DNA of 17,158 nt from Dehalococcoidales bacterium (lineage in GTDB: Bacteria > Chloroflexota > Dehalococcoidia > Dehalococcoidales > RBG-16-60-22), in contig JAUWGD010000022.1 in the NCBI GenBank assembly GCA_030606585.1, positions 1 through 17,158 of the forward strand, written 5' to 3'. Every line of letters begins with the position of its first letter. Position 1 is the stretch's first letter. The notes under the pieces are model-generated. The model was not told the DNA's origin. It did not search any database and saw only the letters and a program-made list of their open reading frames with translations. The translations under genes were made by a program, and so were the position numbers. This document shows positions 15,907-17,158 of this stretch, piece by piece.

Positions 15907-16638
15907 TCAACGACTTGCGGAATTGGTAAGTGATTCTTCTTTCTGATACAGGGTACCCATCGTTTCCAGGTAAAGCCGTGCGGCGCTGACTCTCAGGTGT
16001 TTCGAATTATAATCGGGGTCTGCCTTGAGCTTGCTGTACATGCTGTTCAGGTGATGCTCGACCGTCTTGATATCAATAAAGAGGGTTGTGGCGATGGCCG
16101 AGTTGGTATAACCCTGCGAGAGAAGGCTGAGGATTTCCAGTTCGCGGGTAGTGAGCTGCTTCAGGAAGGGGCACTCCGGCTTTCCGGCGAACATAAAAGT
16201 AGCCAGCGGCGGGTCGAGAATAACCTGCCCCTGGCTTACAGCTAAAATAAACTGGCACAGCTGCTCGACTTTATCCAGAGATTGCTTTAAGAAGAGAGCC
16301 ATACCGCTTTCGCCGCAGAGCGCCAGCCTGCGCAGTAGTTCAATATCCTGCGAACTGTAAAAGATAATTAAAATAACTATCCCCATCTTGGGATAGTTAT
16401 TCCTGATTCGCTCTAATTCTTCGATAATTTCTATATCAAGCTTCTTGACGCTCAGTAACAGAACGTCGGGACGAAGTTCAGATACCGTCCGCTCCATAGC
16501 TCCCGTATCGCCGTTTCCCGAAACCCGCAGTATTTCAATATTACCCCGGCTGGGCAGGATATAATTGTACATATCCCGGTAGATTTCCTGCTCTTCTACT
16601 ATATATAAGCTTACGGTTTCTGACTTTTCCTGCAGCAT
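15907..16638 (-). CDS. LuxR/NarL-family regulator with degenerate receiver domain
   Basis: DNA-binding regulator of 243 residues. The receiver-like domain is about 9-135 and the LuxR helix-turn-helix about 160-225 (LTTRELEILSLLSQGYTNSAI, with recognition helix near IKTVEHHLNSMYSKL). In the receiver the acidic pair is E15/E16 and the conserved Lys is K118 (FLKQ), but the phospho-acceptor site in DVLLLSVKKLD is S63 instead of Asp. Ordinary phosphorylation is therefore unlikely. I chose ATG 16638, which has GGAAAGGC upstream at good spacing; an in-frame GTG at 16713 has no ribosome site. No histidine kinase gene adjoins. Its target is unknown; the pilin-like gene or the neighbouring catabolic genes are possible. 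Confidence 0.88.
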   Translation of the reverse strand: MLQEKSETVSLYIVEEQEIYRDMYNYILPSRGNIEILRVSGNGDTGAMERTVSELRPDVLLLSVKKLDIEIIEELERIRNNYPKMGIVILIIFYSSQDIELLRRLALCGESGMALFLKQSLDKVEQLCQFILAVSQGQVILDPPLATFMFAGKPECPFLKQLTTRELEILSLLSQGYTNSAIATTLFIDIKTVEHHLNSMYSKLKADPDYNSKHLRVSAARLYLETMGTLYQKEESLTNSASR

Positions 16639-17036
16639 GTTTTCGCCTTTCCCTTTATATCTTTTCAGCCCCTTCTCCTCCGCAACCTCCCGCACATTTC
16701 GTGCAACCACCACTTATGATTGTAAGCCAGAAATATAAAGAGAGTAATAAAAATTCATAAACTTCCCATTAATATTTCATTAATATTTCATTATATTTTG
16801 GCTAATCAGCGTACAAATTTGTTTATACGCTTATGATTGTGCCATCTCACCCCCTAAATTACCATGGATGCTAACCCCCAAATACTCCTAGGGAATACCT
16901 TACATTGTCGCTGGATAATGCCCCCACAAAATTATAAGGAAAATGCCGTACCAAGATTGGGGATGGTCTAGTGGTCACTGTAAGCCAACCGAGGTAGATT
17001 GGAAGTATCCATGCCATCGCAAGGGAGGACATCGTG
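16639..17036. other. 398-bp non-coding region between regulator and pilin-like gene
   Basis: It contains no credible gene. It holds tandem AT-rich repeats (16767-16799), an 11-bp direct repeat CTTATGATTGT at 16713-16723 and 16830-16840, a C-rich 12-mer (CTCACCCCCTAA) at 16846-16857, and the ribosome binding site of the pilin-like gene. TACAAT at 16718-16723 on the minus strand may be the regulator's -10 box, but no clear -35 goes with it. The 16860-17030 stretch is GC-richer and could be a structured leader, but no known riboswitch was recognised. Confidence 0.7.
16767..16799. repeat. Three tandem AT-rich 11-bp units
   Basis: CATTAATATTT occurs twice without a gap (16767-16777, 16778-16788), followed by the related CATTATATTTT (16789-16799). 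The 11-bp period places the AT tracts on one face of the helix, as in UP elements, bent DNA or H-NS/IHF-like binding stretches. Confidence 0.6.
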
Positions 17037-17158
17037 ATGCGTAGATTAGTGAAACGGGTATTCAAGGTCCAGCGAGGCATCACCGGAATAGAAACAGCCA
17101 TCATTCTCATCGCTTTCGTCATCGTAGCCTCCGTGTTTTCCTATGTAGCACTTTCGGC
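17037..17158 (+). CDS. Archaellin/type IV pilin-like protein, N-terminus (cut by window edge)
   Basis: The first 40 residues are seen; the gene continues past the window. A basic leader (MRRLVKRVFKVQRG) precedes ITGIETAIILIAFVIVASVF, a single hydrophobic helix. The class III signal is expected to be cut after G14, leaving ITGIE with Glu at +5, as in type IV pilins, while the GIETAIILIAFVIVA pattern is that of archaellins. This combination is known from Chloroflexota. The product would be assembled into a surface filament. GGGAGG lies before ATG 17037 (GTG 17034 is an alternative). The upstream region is long and repeat-rich, suggesting it is regulated. Confidence 0.85.
   Translation, partial: MRRLVKRVFKVQRGITGIETAIILIAFVIVASVFSYVALS

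Noticed and set aside
16958..17020. A tRNA-like stretch (GGTCTAGTGGT resembles a tRNA D-arm).
   Set aside because: No acceptor stem pairing, anticodon arm or TTCGA T-loop follows at the right distance, so this is not a tRNA gene.

Overview
The window is ordinary-density bacterial chromosome with 13 complete protein genes and one gene cut by the right edge. The best guess for the host is a member of the Chloroflexota, class Dehalococcoidia or a close relative, living anaerobically. This is inference from gene content: a tungsten-type aldehyde ferredoxin oxidoreductase, a URO-D-fold methyltransferase-like protein, an oxygen-independent molybdopterin/Fe-S/NrfD complex, and an archaellin-like class III signal at the right edge. 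No rRNA, tRNA, CRISPR array, transposase or phage gene was seen.

Layout. (1) 18-1841 (-): aldehyde ferredoxin oxidoreductase, divergent from (2) 1974-2402 (+): a small SnoaL/NTF2-like protein. (3) 2501-7099 (+): a three-gene operon encoding a URO-D-like protein, an FAD-linked oxidoreductase and a thiamine-diphosphate enzyme. (4) 7111-8655 (-): a type-B carboxylesterase converging on that operon with only 11 bp between stops. (5) 8656-8974: a 319-bp regulatory region with two copies of a palindrome 43 bp apart. (6) 8975-13834 (+): a four-gene unit encoding a four-cluster ferredoxin subunit, an NrfD membrane subunit, a molybdopterin catalytic subunit and a double cupin. A 77-bp hairpin repeat splits it after nrfD, and a bidirectional terminator closes it. 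(7) 13925-14998 (-): a zinc alcohol dehydrogenase, divergent from (8) 15137-15472 (+): a small EthD-like barrel protein, with back-to-back promoters. (9) 15584-15901 (+): a small DUF5658-type membrane protein converging on (10) 15907-16638 (-): a LuxR-type regulator whose receiver domain lacks the phospho-acceptor Asp. (11) 16639-17036: non-coding, AT-rich in part. (12) 17037 to the edge: start of an archaellin/type IV pilin-like gene.

How the genes may work together (inference). Esterase, FAD-linked dehydrogenase, ThDP decarboxylase or lyase, alcohol dehydrogenase and aldehyde ferredoxin oxidoreductase form a plausible chain. An ester is hydrolysed, a 2-hydroxy acid or alcohol is oxidised, a C-C bond is cleaved to an aldehyde, and the aldehyde is oxidised to an acid with ferredoxin as acceptor. 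The molybdopterin/Fe-S/NrfD complex could link a further redox or hydration/hydroxylation step to the quinone pool. The substrate cannot be read from sequence. The EthD-like, SnoaL-like and double-cupin proteins are small-molecule-binding folds often found with such catabolic genes.
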